Shown: piece after piece, positions 47,992 to 58,460 of the stretch
Layout of the letters: each line of letters starts with the position of its first letter
How positions within the stretch are numbered: the first letter of the stretch is position 1
Source: Rhizaria sp. SCN 62-66
Lineage: Eukaryota > Rhizaria, unplaced
DNA length: 64,000 nt
Direction: 5' to 3'
Assembly: GCA_001724265.1 (NCBI GenBank)
Contig: MEDY01000285.1
Span: forward strand, 1 to 64,000
Translations under genes and position numbers: made by a program
Notes under the pieces: model-generated
What the model saw: only the letters and a program-made list of their open reading frames with translations
What the model was told of the DNA's origin: nothing
The model's database searches: none

Positions 47992-49773
47992 ATGGATAAG
48001 GCTGCCGCCACTTCCCCGGCCGCCGCAGCCCCCGCTGCCACCACCCCCGCGGCCGCCGCTCCCGCCGCAGCCTCCCCCGAGGCCAGCAGCGCTTCCCCCG
48101 CCGCGCCCGCCGCCGCCGGTACCGAGGAAGAGGAGGAGCTCCCGCGGTTGCTTGCGGCTGACACAGCAGCCGTGGCTGCCATGGACGCCGCCATCTCAAC
48201 CCACGGGCTCGACAGCGTTCCTGCGCTCGCGGCCTGCGTCGCCGCGCTCGATGCGTGGATTCCGTTGTACAAGCTGCAGCCGATGGACGAGCTGCTGCAG
48301 CGCATCTGGGCGCTGTGCCGCGCGCGGTATCAGCCCGCGCCGGACCACGTCAAGCGCCTGCTGCAGGTGGTGCGCGACGCCAAGGAGGCCGGACTCACTG
48401 TCGTGCCCGGTCCGGGGCCTGAGGATACGGCGGAGAAAGACGACGCAGCTGCTGAGGCTAATGATGAGCCGACCGCAGACAAAAAGGCTGGCGACAACAA
48501 CAACAAGCCCAGTGGCGGCCCGGATGATACCACGACGACTGCAACAACGGCGGCCACGAAAACGACCGCTGACGCAGACGCAGACAACTCGTCGTTCCCC
48601 GCCGCCGACTCGGACGGCCACGAGCTGACCGCGCCGGCCCCGTCCCCCGCCGTGCGTGCGCGTCTCGCCGCGGCGGCCCGCACCGCGGCCTCCTTGCTGT
48701 CCGGCGTGGAGTTAACCGACTCTGCTGCCATCGACGCCGCCGTCGCGCGCGCGGACCTCCTGGACGCCACTGAGGCTGTGGCGCGGCGCAACGCGGGCGG
48801 GGACCTGCTTCCGCGCGCGATGCAGCTCAAGGCCTTCCTGCGGTACAAACAGCACCGGTTCCGCGACTCCCTGGCGCTCTTCGCCGCGTTCAAAGCGCTC
48901 GTCGGGCCCTCAGCGGAGCTCTTGGAGAACATGGGCCACGCGCACAACACCGTGGGCGAGCACGAGCGCGCCGTGGCGTGCTTCACCGAGGCGCTGGGCG
49001 TTGTCCGCCTTAAGGCGCAGCTCACGCCCGGGTACTCCGCAGAGGACCACTCCGGTGGGCTGCTACTGGGGCTCGGCGTCTCCCTCAAGCGGACGGGTCG
49101 GCTGAGGGAGGCGCTTGAGACGATGCAGCAGGCGAGGGACGTGTTCATTGCGCGGCACCGCGGGAAAGACCACTCGCTCGTCGGCAAGGCGCTGTCGGCG
49201 ATGGCCGAGACGCACGCGCTGCTGGGGGAACCCAAGCAGGCCCTCGCGGCGCATCTGGAGACTGTGCGGATCTTCCGCGCAACGTGCGGCGTGTGCCCTC
49301 TGACTGCGAACGCGCTCGCCGCGCTCGGTCTGTCGCTCCTCTCTCTGGGGCTGGTTGCCGCGGCGCTCGAGGCGCTGGACGAGGCGCTGGCGCAGCACTG
49401 TGGGTTTGACACGCTCGACCTGCCGGAAATGATCCGGATCACGGATGAGATGGTGCGCGTGCGCGGGGCGCTCGTGGGGCAGCCGTTCCCGAAGCGAGAC
49501 TCGCCCGTGCTGACGCTGGGGCGCGCGTTCGGGCCCAGCGTGGCGCCGCTGCGGCGCGGCGTGGCCGCCATGGAGGGGCAGGGCCGCGGCGGCAGCGACG
49601 ACGCGGCGGTGTTTTATAAGAGCGCGGGAGAAGTGCTGCTGCTGGCGGGGGAGAAGGCCGAGGCTAAGGTCTGGCTCGGCAAGTCGCTCGCGCTGCTGCG
49701 CAAGGTCACTGCGGTTGATTGCACGGGGCTCATGGAGACGCTCACGACTCTTATCGCCTTCTGTGACAAGTGA
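47992..49773 (+). CDS. TPR-repeat protein, unknown role
   Basis: A single frame of 593 residues ending in TGA. An Ala/Pro-rich start gives way to a folded region (LAACVAALDAWIPLYKLQPM) and a low-complexity Asp/Thr/Lys linker. Residues 280-480 are tetratricopeptide repeats of the kinesin-light-chain style: LKAFLRYKQHRFRDSLALFA, LLENMGHAHNTVGEHERAVA, GLGVSLKRTGRLREALETMQ, ALSAMAETHALLGEPKQALA and ALGLSLLSLGLVAAALEALD. A further TPR-like pair ends the protein. TPR proteins are scaffolds for protein contacts; partner and pathway cannot be told. The start is the first ATG after a probable leader-intron acceptor. Confidence 0.8.
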   Translation: MDKAAATSPAAAAPAATTPAAAAPAAASPEASSASPAAPAAAGTEEEEELPRLLAADTAAVAAMDAAISTHGLDSVPALAACVAALDAWIPLYKLQPMDELLQRIWALCRARYQPAPDHVKRLLQVVRDAKEAGLTVVPGPGPEDTAEKDDAAAEANDEPTADKKAGDNNNKPSGGPDDTTTTATTAATKTTADADADNSSFPAADSDGHELTAPAPSPAVRARLAAAARTAASLLSGVELTDSAAIDAAVARADLLDATEAVARRNAGGDLLPRAMQLKAFLRYKQHRFRDSLALFAAFKALVGPSAELLENMGHAHNTVGEHERAVACFTEALGVVRLKAQLTPGYSAEDHSGGLLLGLGVSLKRTGRLREALETMQQARDVFIARHRGKDHSLVGKALSAMAETHALLGEPKQALAAHLETVRIFRATCGVCPLTANALAALGLSLLSLGLVAAALEALDEALAQHCGFDTLDLPEMIRITDEMVRVRGALVGQPFPKRDSPVLTLGRAFGPSVAPLRRGVAAMEGQGRGGSDDAAVFYKSAGEVLLLAGEKAEAKVWLGKSLALLRKVTAVDCTGLMETLTTLIAFCDK

Positions 49774-50161
49774 ACAGGCGTCTCGAATGCTTGGGCGAGA
49801 AGATTCAAGTGAGCTGCCTTCTGCTGCGCGAGGGAATTCTCGCGGTATATATTTGCTGATGAGGAATTCCATCAGGGGCCAGTGATATATTAATACAAAA
49901 CTAAATCTATCTTGTGAAATTTAACTTGGGGGCGCTTAGTACACGGAGAACTATCTTGAATTGTGTGTTCGCCACAAGTTGTTTTGGTGCCAAGCTGTCC
50001 AAGGGAATGGGTTTGGCGCCCTCTGATCGCCAATGTTCATCGTTAAGTAGCGTGTCGACCATCCGTTACACGGAAATATCAATATTTGTTTCTGGTCTAA
50101 TTTCTGACTTTTGACCACATAATATAGCGACGACGCCTCCAGCGACGTATATCCTGTGCAA
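49774..50161. other. SMC3 promoter region
   Basis: AT-rich spacer between TPR gene and SMC3. It contains a perfect E2F-type site at 50012-50020, listed separately. Confidence 0.55.
50012..50020 (+). promoter_or_regulatory. E2F-consensus site upstream of SMC3
   Basis: TTTGGCGCC, the textbook E2F/DP site, lies 142 bases before the SMC3 ATG inside an AT-rich spacer where such a GC word is unexpected. Cohesin genes are induced at G1/S in many eukaryotes. Confidence 0.55.
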
Positions 50162-53100
50162 ATGCACATCAAGCAGATCATTGTCGAAGGGTTCAAGACC
50201 TACAAGGACCGCACCGTTATCGACAACCTCAGCCCTGGCGCCAACGCTATCGTCGGTCCCAATGGTAGTGGTAAATCAAACATCTTTGCAGGTAAGTGTC
50301 TCTGCCCTCGCAAAACCTCCACCTCTGCTTTATCCTTTCCCCTGCCGACTCGCTCTCGTCGCGCCCTCCCCTCCCACTAATTTGTTGCCTGCACTTGGTA
50401 TCTTCGCTCTCGTTTTTCTCATGCTTTCTTGACTTCTCTCTTTGCACACTTGCGCTCTAATCCGTCTCTTGCGCAGCGATTGAGTTCTTGCTCAGCAACG
50501 AGTTTGCTACGCTGACCCCCGATGAGCGCCGCGCGCTGCTGCACGAAGGCGCTGGCCACCAGTCCGCCGCCGCGAGCGTCGAGATCATCTTCGACAACGC
50601 CGACGGCCGCATCCCCGTCGAGCGCCGTGACACAGTCTCGCTGCGCCGCACCATGGGCACCAAGAAGGATGAGTACTTCCTCGACGGCAAGCACATCACG
50701 CGCTCTGAAGTGGTTTCGCTGCTCGAGTCCGCTGGTCTGTCGCGGTCGAACCCGTACTACATCGTCCAGCAGGGCAAGGTTGCGAAGCTGATCAAGATGC
50801 GCGACGCCGAGCGCCTCGACCTTCTGATGGAGATTGCCGGCACGCGCACGTACGACGAGCGCCGCGCCGAGTCCCTGCGCGTCATGGCCGAGACCGACGC
50901 CAAGCGCAAGGAAGTCGCCGAAGTACTTGCGTCGATCGAGAAGCGCGTCGCCGAGCTCGAGGCCGAGAAGACGGCTCTGCGCGCGTTCCAGGACGCCGAC
51001 GCCGACCGCCGCGCGCTCGAGCACGCGCTGCTTTCCCGCCGCGAGCGCAGGCTGGCCGAGGCGCTCGCCGCGCTCGACGCCGCGCGCGCCGCCGCGGGGG
51101 ATCAGTCCGCGCAGCTCCACGCCGCCGCCGCCGCCGCCGCCAAGGAGAGCCAGGCGGCCGCGGCCGAGCTCGCGCGTGCTGGTGACGCCGCTGCTGAGGT
51201 GCAGGGCCGTCGCGCCGGCCTCGAGCAGACGCGTCAGACACGCGCGGTTGCATTAGCGCAGGCCGAGGCCGCGGCGCGCGAGGCCGCCGACGCGCGCGCC
51301 GCCGCCGAGGAGGCCGCGGGCAGTGCGCGTCGCGAGCGCGCGGAGCTTCTGGCTCAGATTGAGGCCGCGCGCGGGGAGGTCACGCGCGCGGAGGCCGCCG
51401 CGACGGCCGCGGCGACAGCTGCGAGCGAGGCACGCGCGCGCAGTGGGCTGCTCGAGCAGCGTAAGTTGCAGCTGCAGGCGAAGCAGGGCCGCGCGGAGCA
51501 GTTCGCGGACAAGAAGGCCCGCGACGCGCACCTGACGGCGCAGATCAAGGCGCTTGAGAAGGAGGCCGCCGCCGCCGACGCCGCCGCGGCCGCCGCCGAG
51601 AAGGACGCCGCCGCGGCCGAGACCGCGCGCGCCGCCGCCGCCGCCGTCGCCAACGCCAAGCCCTCCGAAGTCGCCGCCGGTGAGGCCGCGCTTGCTTCAC
51701 TCGAGCGCGACGCTGCGGCGGCCCGTGTGGAACAAGATGCGGCACAGAACGCGCGGCGCGAGGCGTGGCGCGCGCTTGAAGCCGCCGAAGCCGCCGTCAA
51801 AGACGCTGTGGCGAGGACGGAGGCGGCGCGGCGCGACGCGCAGGCGACGATGGACCGTGAGGTCTTCCGCGGACTCGAGGCCGTGCGGCGGCTGGCGCGC
51901 GAGCACGGCATTGCGGGCGTGCACGGACCGCTTGTGGACCTGATCCAGTGCGATAAGCTGTTCCAGCCGTGCGTCGAGACGGTCGCGGGCGGCGCGTTAT
52001 TCCACGTCGTGGTCGACTCGGACGCCGTCGCGGCGAAGCTCATCGCGCTGCTGAACCGGGAGAAGGCCGGCCGCGTGACGTTCATGCCGCTGTCGCAGCT
52101 GCGCGAGTGGCCGGTGCGGTACCCGCAGCGACAGGACTGTCTGCCCATGCTCCAGCGACTCACGTTCGACCCCAGGCACCGCGCCGCAGTCTTTCAGGTA
52201 CGGAAAGGCTTACTCACGCAAAACTATGACTGTCGCGTTGTTTGACTACAGTCGCATGTATTGTTTTCAATCGTATGTTACACTCTTTAAATCTAACTCA
52301 TTTTGTAATTTTTTGTTTTAACTTGATATCTTCAATCTGTGTAGGTGTTCGGTCGCACTGTGATCGTACGCTCGCTGCCCGTGGGCTCGGAGGTGTCCAA
52401 GTCGCACAACCTCGACTGCATCACCGCTGGCTGCGAGCGCGTCTCCCGCCGCGGCGCACTGACGGGCGGTTTCGTCGACACCGACGTCTCCCGTCTGCGC
52501 CGCGCACATGCCCACCGTGAGGCCATCACAGCGCAGACCGCGGCCGAGGCCGAGGTCGCCCGTCTGCGCACCGCCGTCGACGACGCCGACGCGCGCGTAA
52601 CTGCGTTCATGTCCTCGCTCGCCAAACTGGCACAGGCGCGCGCGGCCGCGGCGGAGAAGGTCCGCGCCGCGCAGACGCTGGCCACGGACGCGGCGGCCGA
52701 GGCGCGCGCGCTAGCCGACGCTGCCGCCGCCAAGCGCGTCGCCGCCGCGACGGCCGCCGCCAGCCGCGCGCTGCTGCAGGAGCAGCTCGACGCCCACCGG
52801 GCCGAGATCAAGGCGCCTTTCGACGCGGAATTGGGCGCGAAGGACCGCCGCGCGCTGGCCGACATCACTGCGGAGGCCGCCGCGGCGGGCACGGCCGCCA
52901 ACGACGCTGCGGGCGCCGAGGCCGAGGCCGCAGTCCGCGCAGACCGCGCGCGCGCGCACTTAGAGGGTTTTTTGCTGCGGCGCTTGGCCGAGGTGCAGGC
53001 CGCCGAGGCGCGCGCGCTCGCCGCCGCCGGTGAGGCCGCCGACGCGGCCGCTGCGGCCGAGACGGACCTGCGCGCGGCCAAGGCGGGCGCTGAGGAGGCC

Positions 53101-54495
53101 CGCGCCGCGCTCAAGGCCGCCGAGCGCGACGAGGCGGCGGCTGCAGAGGCCGTGACTGCGGCGGGCAAGCGCGCGGACGAGGCTCGCGCCGCCGAGGCCG
53201 GGGCACACAAGGACGCCGCGGACGCCTCGCAGTCGGCCGGACAGGTGCTCGGCCGCGCGGCGGTGCTGGAGCAGCAGCTGGGCGAGACCCGCCGGGACAT
53301 GGCCGCGCTGGGCGCGCTGCCGGCGGCGGCGCTGGACGCGTTTGCCAACACGCCGCTGCGGGAGCTCGAGGAGAAGCTTTCCCGCGCCGTCGCAGCCGTG
53401 GCGAAGCACGCGGGCGTGAACAAGCGGGCGCCGGAGCAGGCCGCGGAGCTCAAGCAGCAGCGCGAGGAGCTCGAGGCGCGCCGCAAGGAGATCGACCGTG
53501 GACGCGCGAGCATCGTGGAGCTCATCGAAGGACTCGACCTGAAGAAGGATGAGGCGATTGACCGCACGTTTAAGGCCATCGGGCAGCATTTCTCGCAGGT
53601 ATTCGCGGAACTCGTGCCCGGAGGCAAGGGCACGCTCGTGCTGCACTCGCGTGCGGGCGCGGGCGCCGGCGCCACTGCGGCTGCAGGCGAGGCGACGGAC
53701 CTGGCTCAGGGCGGTGGGCGGATGCGCGATGATGACGACGACGATAACAAGGCCGGCTCAGAGTCCGAGTCCGATTCCGAGCAAGAGGAAGAGGAGGAGA
53801 GTGCTGACGAAGGCGAGGATGCGCGCGCCGGCAGCCGCCGCAAGCGCAAGGCTCCTGGAGCCGCTGGCGCCGCGGGCAAGAGCCGCAAATCCATCTCCGC
53901 CGCCACTGCGGGCGCGCGCTCCCCGGGTCGTGCTTCTTCCTCCTCCTCCTCTGCGTCTGCGTCTGCGTCTGCGCAGGAGGAACGCAAGGAGAGCAAAGAA
54001 GGCAAGAGAGACAAGAAGAAGAGTGAGGAGGACCGCACGGGCGCCCGCCTTGCCGCGCTTGCCGGCGCGGGCGGGTCCGCGCTGCGCTTCTCCGGCGTCG
54101 GCATCCGCGTCGCGTTCTCGGGACAGAAGCAGCAGGCGACGGCGCTGCTGTCTGGTGGACAGCAGTGCGTTGTCGCGTTATCGCTCATCTTCGCCATCCA
54201 GCGCTGCGACCCGTCGCCGTTCTACGTCTTCGACGAAATCGACGCCAACCTGGACGCCGTGCATCGCACCGCGGTCGCGGCGCTGCTCGCGAAGCAGAAG
54301 GCGACGACGCAGTTCGTCGTCACGACGTTCCGGCCGGAGTTCCTGACCGCGATGGACCGCTTCTATGGTGTGCGCTTCCTCAACAAGACCTCGGTGGTGC
54401 GCGAGATCGGCCGTGCGGAGGCGCAGGCGCTGGTCAACTCTGGTGAGAGCGCCCCGCCCGCTGCCGCTGCTGCCGTCGCCGGCGCGGGCAAGTGA
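50162..54495 (+). CDS. SMC3: Cohesin subunit SMC3
   Basis: Exons 50162-50291, 50477-52197 and 52345-54495 join in phases 1 and 0 to 1,333 residues, ending in TGA. SMC3 pairs with SMC1 to form the cohesin ring. Walker A is GPNGSGKS at 32-39; LLHEGAGHQ and [13 protein letters not shown] follow; the acetylation lysine pair sits in GTKKDEYF (about 106-107). The hinge is near [20 protein letters not shown] to [18 protein letters not shown]. The signature [18 protein letters not shown] and Walker B with FDEIDANLD lie near 1210-1245. Coiled coils are extremely Ala-rich. An insertion of about 145 residues, acidic then Lys/Ser-rich, sits in the C-terminal ATPase head before [10 protein letters not shown], making the protein longer than the usual 1,200. 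Confidence 0.96.
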
Positions 54496-55039
54496 GTCGT
54501 CAGTCACTCTCGCGGACTGTGGACTGCCAGTTGCTTGCGCGCTTGTGAAGGGAGTCGCCAGTCTCGAAAGCATCTGATGCCAGCTGTTGTCGAACCAACC
54601 TTAGCCTAATTAGCAATGAGAAAGTATATGTAACAGGCCAGTTGACTCTTTGTTTGGATCTGACTGGCCATTTGAAAGTAACCATGTTGATCTGTGAACC
54701 GCAAAATACAAAACAAACAATAATTCACACCTTGCTAGCTCGAAGAATCATGTTTTTGTGTTGTATTGATCATACATGAACTATAAAGACTCTAAACTGA
54801 TTACAAACCACATTGCCTGTTGTGGCGCTCAATGATGTCGCTGTGACTTGGCGAAGAGCTACAAGCTCCACGCACATTGTGTACAGACAATTTGTGAGAA
54901 ACATAACATAATGGCTAAACGCTGAAGTTTTTCTAACGGAAAACAGCAAACAAAACAAAACAAACTAGATTCTAGAAGATCCAGCGCGCAATGGTATCAC
55001 ATGCACCCGCTTAGATGTTCACACGTCGCCACACCCTAC
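54496..55039. other. Spacer between convergent SMC3 and IFT88
   Basis: AT-rich spacer that should hold both transcript ends. I see no gene, repeat or structured RNA. Confidence 0.55.
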
Positions 55040-57781
55040 TTACATGGGGAGGAGCTCGTCGCCAAGATCGCCGTCTCCCCAGTCGTCAGCAGTGTTGGGC
55101 GCGCCGGGCATGTTGACCGGTGCACCGCGGTGCGCAGGAGCAACCATATCCGCGTTATCAGTAAGACCAAAACCCTGCTGTTGATGCTGCTGTTGCTGCT
55201 GTTGCTGCATGGCAACCTGCTGCTGGTAGGCCTGGTGCTGCTGGTATGCGAGCTCCTCGTCGTCCTGCTGCTGCATCTGCTGCTGCTCGTATTGCGCCTG
55301 CGCGCGCGCTTCCTCCATCTGCATCTGTTGTTGCTGCTGCTGCTCGTACTGCTGCTGTTGCTGGAGCTGCTGCGCCTGTGACTGGTGGTCACCGTACCCG
55401 CCCGCGCCGCCAGCCATGTTGGCCGCGTGCGCGCGCTCGGCCTGCGCGAGCAGCTCGGCGAAATGCGCCGCCTGCGGGTCGCCCAGCTCGCGCGTCAGCA
55501 TCGCGAGATACTTAAGGCACTCGACTGAGTCGGGGTCCTGCGCGTGGATCGCCTTGTAGAGCCCCAGCGCGGCCGCCGTGTCGCCCATGCGGCGGTAACA
55601 CGCGGCGACCATGAGACGCCACTTGCCCTCGTGCGGCTCGATCAGCGCGGCGCGGTGAAAGAACTTGATCGCCTCTTCGTGGTTGCCTTGCTTGACGTAC
55701 CACACACCGAGCCAGGAGATGACTTCGAGCGCGACGGGGTACACGTGGTGCGCGTCGAGGAAGAACTGCGCCGCCGCGGCCTCGGACTCGTACCGGCACG
55801 CGATAGAGCCGATGCGGGCGAGCACCTTGGCGTCGTTGGGGACGACACCGTGGAGGATCTTGAACCACTCGGCCGCCTCACCGCCTTCGCGCATCACGTC
55901 GTACAGGTTGCCGATGTGGTAAATCACCTGCGGGTCCTTGGGCACAAGGCGGTGCAGCTTCTTGAACGCCTGCAGCGCGTCAGGGAGCTGGCCCAGCCGC
56001 TTATTGCAAAGACCGAGGTTGTAGATAGCCTCGACACAGTCGGCTTCGACACCAATGGCCTCGAGGTAGAGCTCGCGCGCGGCATCCAGCTCGTCCTTGA
56101 CGAAGTGGATGTTGGCCTTGTTCACCAGCGCGCGCGCGTTGTAGCGGTCCGCACGCACGGCCACGTCCGCCTTGGCCTCGGCGTTGGCGAAGTCGCCCTC
56201 GAGGAAGTACAGGAAGGACAGATTGGTCGCGGCCTGGTCAACAAGGCCCTGATCACGCGCCTCGAACGATTGGAACACCTCGTACGCCTGCGCAATCTGT
56301 TTGTTCTTGAGGTACGCAATACCCTTGGCAATCTCCAGCTCCATCGCGATGTGCGGAAAGCCGCCGTGGATGTCCTTGGCACCGACCCGCGCGCCCTCAC
56401 CGGCAGCAGCATCGTCGTCCTCGTGCGCCAGCGACGGGTTCTTGAGCTCCTCCATCACCCAGTCGTAGCCTTCGCTGAGGACGGGTGAGATGGCCGGCGC
56501 AAGCAGGCGCGCCGCCGTCTGCACGTACGAGTGGAAGCGCTTCTGACGCACGCGCATCTCCTTGACCAAGTCATCAGCGCCGGACTTGTCCGAGCCAGAG
56601 CCCGTGCCGGCGGAGGATAGCCCCATGGCGGAGAACGCGCCCCCCACGGTCGAGCCAAAAGGGTTGCTTGCGCCTGGCGCGGCAAAGACGGCGTCCTCAT
56701 CGCCCGCGGTCTCGAACTCGTCCTTGACGGAGAGGAGGAGAGAAAACGCGCGCTGCATCTTGCCGACGTCGCCGGTGGCGTAGTGAGCGATGAAGAGGTT
56801 AAACACTGTCTGCGCGTCGGTGAGGCGCGCGGAGCCGATGGGGCCGCCCGCGGCGGTGCCGTCAAGCTCCAGCACGGCCTCGAAGGCCTGGATGGCCTCG
56901 TGGAAAGACCCGGTGCGGAGGTGCGCGACGCCGATGTTGCGCATGATGCGCATGCGGAGTGCGCGGTGCGAGCCTGCGTCGAGCTGATCCACGGCCATGC
57001 GGTACATCTTAATCGCGGCGACGTACTTCTTAAGCTGGAAGTAGATGTTGCCGATGTTGACCTTGACACGGCCTGCAAGCGGGTGCTCACGGTCCTTGGC
57101 GATCGCAGTGTAGGCGCCAATCGCCTCGTTAGCCATGCCGGCGGACTGGTAAGCGTGCGCCAGAGCAAACGCGGCCGCGAACGTGAGATCCATGTTGTTC
57201 TGCTCGGCCGTATTAGTGGCCTTGCGGTGCTTAACGAGTGCGTGCTCACGCTTCACGGCCTCCTTGGCCATCTCCAGCGCCGGCAGCTTCTGCCCGGCCG
57301 CCGTCAGCGAGGCAGTCTCCTCCAGCGCACGGTGAACCGCCTTCTCGAGCTCGCGCGCCTGCTGCTCCGGCCCGTCAGTGCTCGTCTTGGCCAGCGCGGG
57401 CGCGGGGCCCTGCGTGGCCTGACCCAGGGGGTCGAACCGCTGCGTGCCGAGCATGGGCGCAGCGGTCGTTAACCCAGCGCCAGCAGGCTTGCCAGATGAG
57501 TATCCGGCGCCGCGGACGGAAGACAGCGCGCGGTGGACGTTGCCGCCCGCGCCAGTGTCGCCACCGGAGCCGGCGGCGCTGCCGGGGGCGCGCATCTGAG
57601 ACGGCAGCGCGCCCGCGCCCGCGCCCGCGGCGCCGGGAGGACGGCGGGTGCCGAGCGGGCCTGTGGGGTTGGAGCGCGCGACGGAGGCGAGGATGCGCGA
57701 GGGCGCGGACGCGAGCTCGTCGTAGCCCTCGTAGATGTCGTCGTCTTTCTTCGCCGCGACGGGCTTGCGGAGGGCGGACAT
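55040..57781 (-). CDS. IFT88: Intraflagellar transport protein IFT88
   Basis: A single exon of 913 residues ending in TAA. IFT88 is a TPR subunit of the IFT-B core that moves cargo along the ciliary axoneme. The N-terminus has the family's DDIYEGYDELASA segment and disordered Gly/Ala stretches. TPRs run from about residue 190 to 780, with clear units FAAAFALAHAYQSAGMANEA, KVNIGNIYFQLKKYVAAIKM, FLYFLEGDFANAEAKADVAV, LGLCNKRLGQLPDALQAFKK, IGNLYDVMREGGEAAEWFKI and LGVWYVKQGNHEEAIKFFHR. A Gln-rich tail follows and the end DDWGDGDLGDELLPM matches the conserved IFT88 C-terminus. The gene shows that the organism builds a cilium or flagellum. Despite its length it has no intron. Confidence 0.95.
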   Translation of the reverse strand: MSALRKPVAAKKDDDIYEGYDELASAPSRILASVARSNPTGPLGTRRPPGAAGAGAGALPSQMRAPGSAAGSGGDTGAGGNVHRALSSVRGAGYSSGKPAGAGLTTAAPMLGTQRFDPLGQATQGPAPALAKTSTDGPEQQARELEKAVHRALEETASLTAAGQKLPALEMAKEAVKREHALVKHRKATNTAEQNNMDLTFAAAFALAHAYQSAGMANEAIGAYTAIAKDREHPLAGRVKVNIGNIYFQLKKYVAAIKMYRMAVDQLDAGSHRALRMRIMRNIGVAHLRTGSFHEAIQAFEAVLELDGTAAGGPIGSARLTDAQTVFNLFIAHYATGDVGKMQRAFSLLLSVKDEFETAGDEDAVFAAPGASNPFGSTVGGAFSAMGLSSAGTGSGSDKSGADDLVKEMRVRQKRFHSYVQTAARLLAPAISPVLSEGYDWVMEELKNPSLAHEDDDAAAGEGARVGAKDIHGGFPHIAMELEIAKGIAYLKNKQIAQAYEVFQSFEARDQGLVDQAATNLSFLYFLEGDFANAEAKADVAVRADRYNARALVNKANIHFVKDELDAARELYLEAIGVEADCVEAIYNLGLCNKRLGQLPDALQAFKKLHRLVPKDPQVIYHIGNLYDVMREGGEAAEWFKILHGVVPNDAKVLARIGSIACRYESEAAAAQFFLDAHHVYPVALEVISWLGVWYVKQGNHEEAIKFFHRAALIEPHEGKWRLMVAACYRRMGDTAAALGLYKAIHAQDPDSVECLKYLAMLTRELGDPQAAHFAELLAQAERAHAANMAGGAGGYGDHQSQAQQLQQQQQYEQQQQQQMQMEEARAQAQYEQQQMQQQDDEELAYQQHQAYQQQVAMQQQQQQQHQQQGFGLTDNADMVAPAHRGAPVNMPGAPNTADDWGDGDLGDELLPM

Positions 57782-58460
57782 CAGGAGGCTTTGAAACTGG
57801 CGGCCGTCAAGCGCTGTCGAAGCGTTAGTTTCTCAGGTGAGTCGAAGTTGTGTAGTTCTGTCTCGAAGCCCAGGTGGCGTGAGTTGCAAGGGTTTAAGGA
57901 AAAAACTCTGCATTAAGTAGCAGTAAATCGCAAGTCAAATAAGATCAGTGAGTGTCATAAGTCGTTGCAATTAGGTTAAAGAAGCAAGAAAGAAAGTATC
58001 AACGAGGCAGGCAGCTAACCGTTGCTGGCTCGAACAGACCACTTTAGATACAAATTCACGCTGATGACATCGTGCTGATAAGCTAAAAATGATAACAAGA
58101 ATACCTTAAATACGCTTAATAGCTATCATTAAATTGCTTTTCAAAAGAGACGCTCTATACCGAGTAATTGATCTCGCCGCTCGGGATTGAGTTTAAACGT
58201 TGACGCCCACCCGTTTTCGGTGACCGTGAGCCAGCCACACAAAAATCTTGCTCTTTTGATCAGCATGCGACTTAAACCAGAAGGCATGGAGAGTAAATAA
58301 CAGTAAATAAATATGTATAATGGATTGACTCAAATAATCCGAGTTGTTAATAAGCTAAGGTGCACGCGTATCTCGCGCAAAGCCTGGCCCTCATGCATTG
58401 TCCTGCTGGTCACTTTCACTCCGATCTCAAGACGTTTCTCCGTCACTGGAAGCTCTGCAC
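57782..58460. other. IFT88 upstream spacer
   Basis: AT-rich spacer between the IFT88 start and the ATP10 3' end (both minus strand). I searched by eye for an RFX X-box and found no convincing one. No gene seen. Confidence 0.5.

Noticed and set aside
50419-54573. Minus-strand frames opposite SMC3
   Set aside because: Antisense shadows of the Ala-rich coiled coil; they encode only Arg/Ala/Ser low-complexity text.
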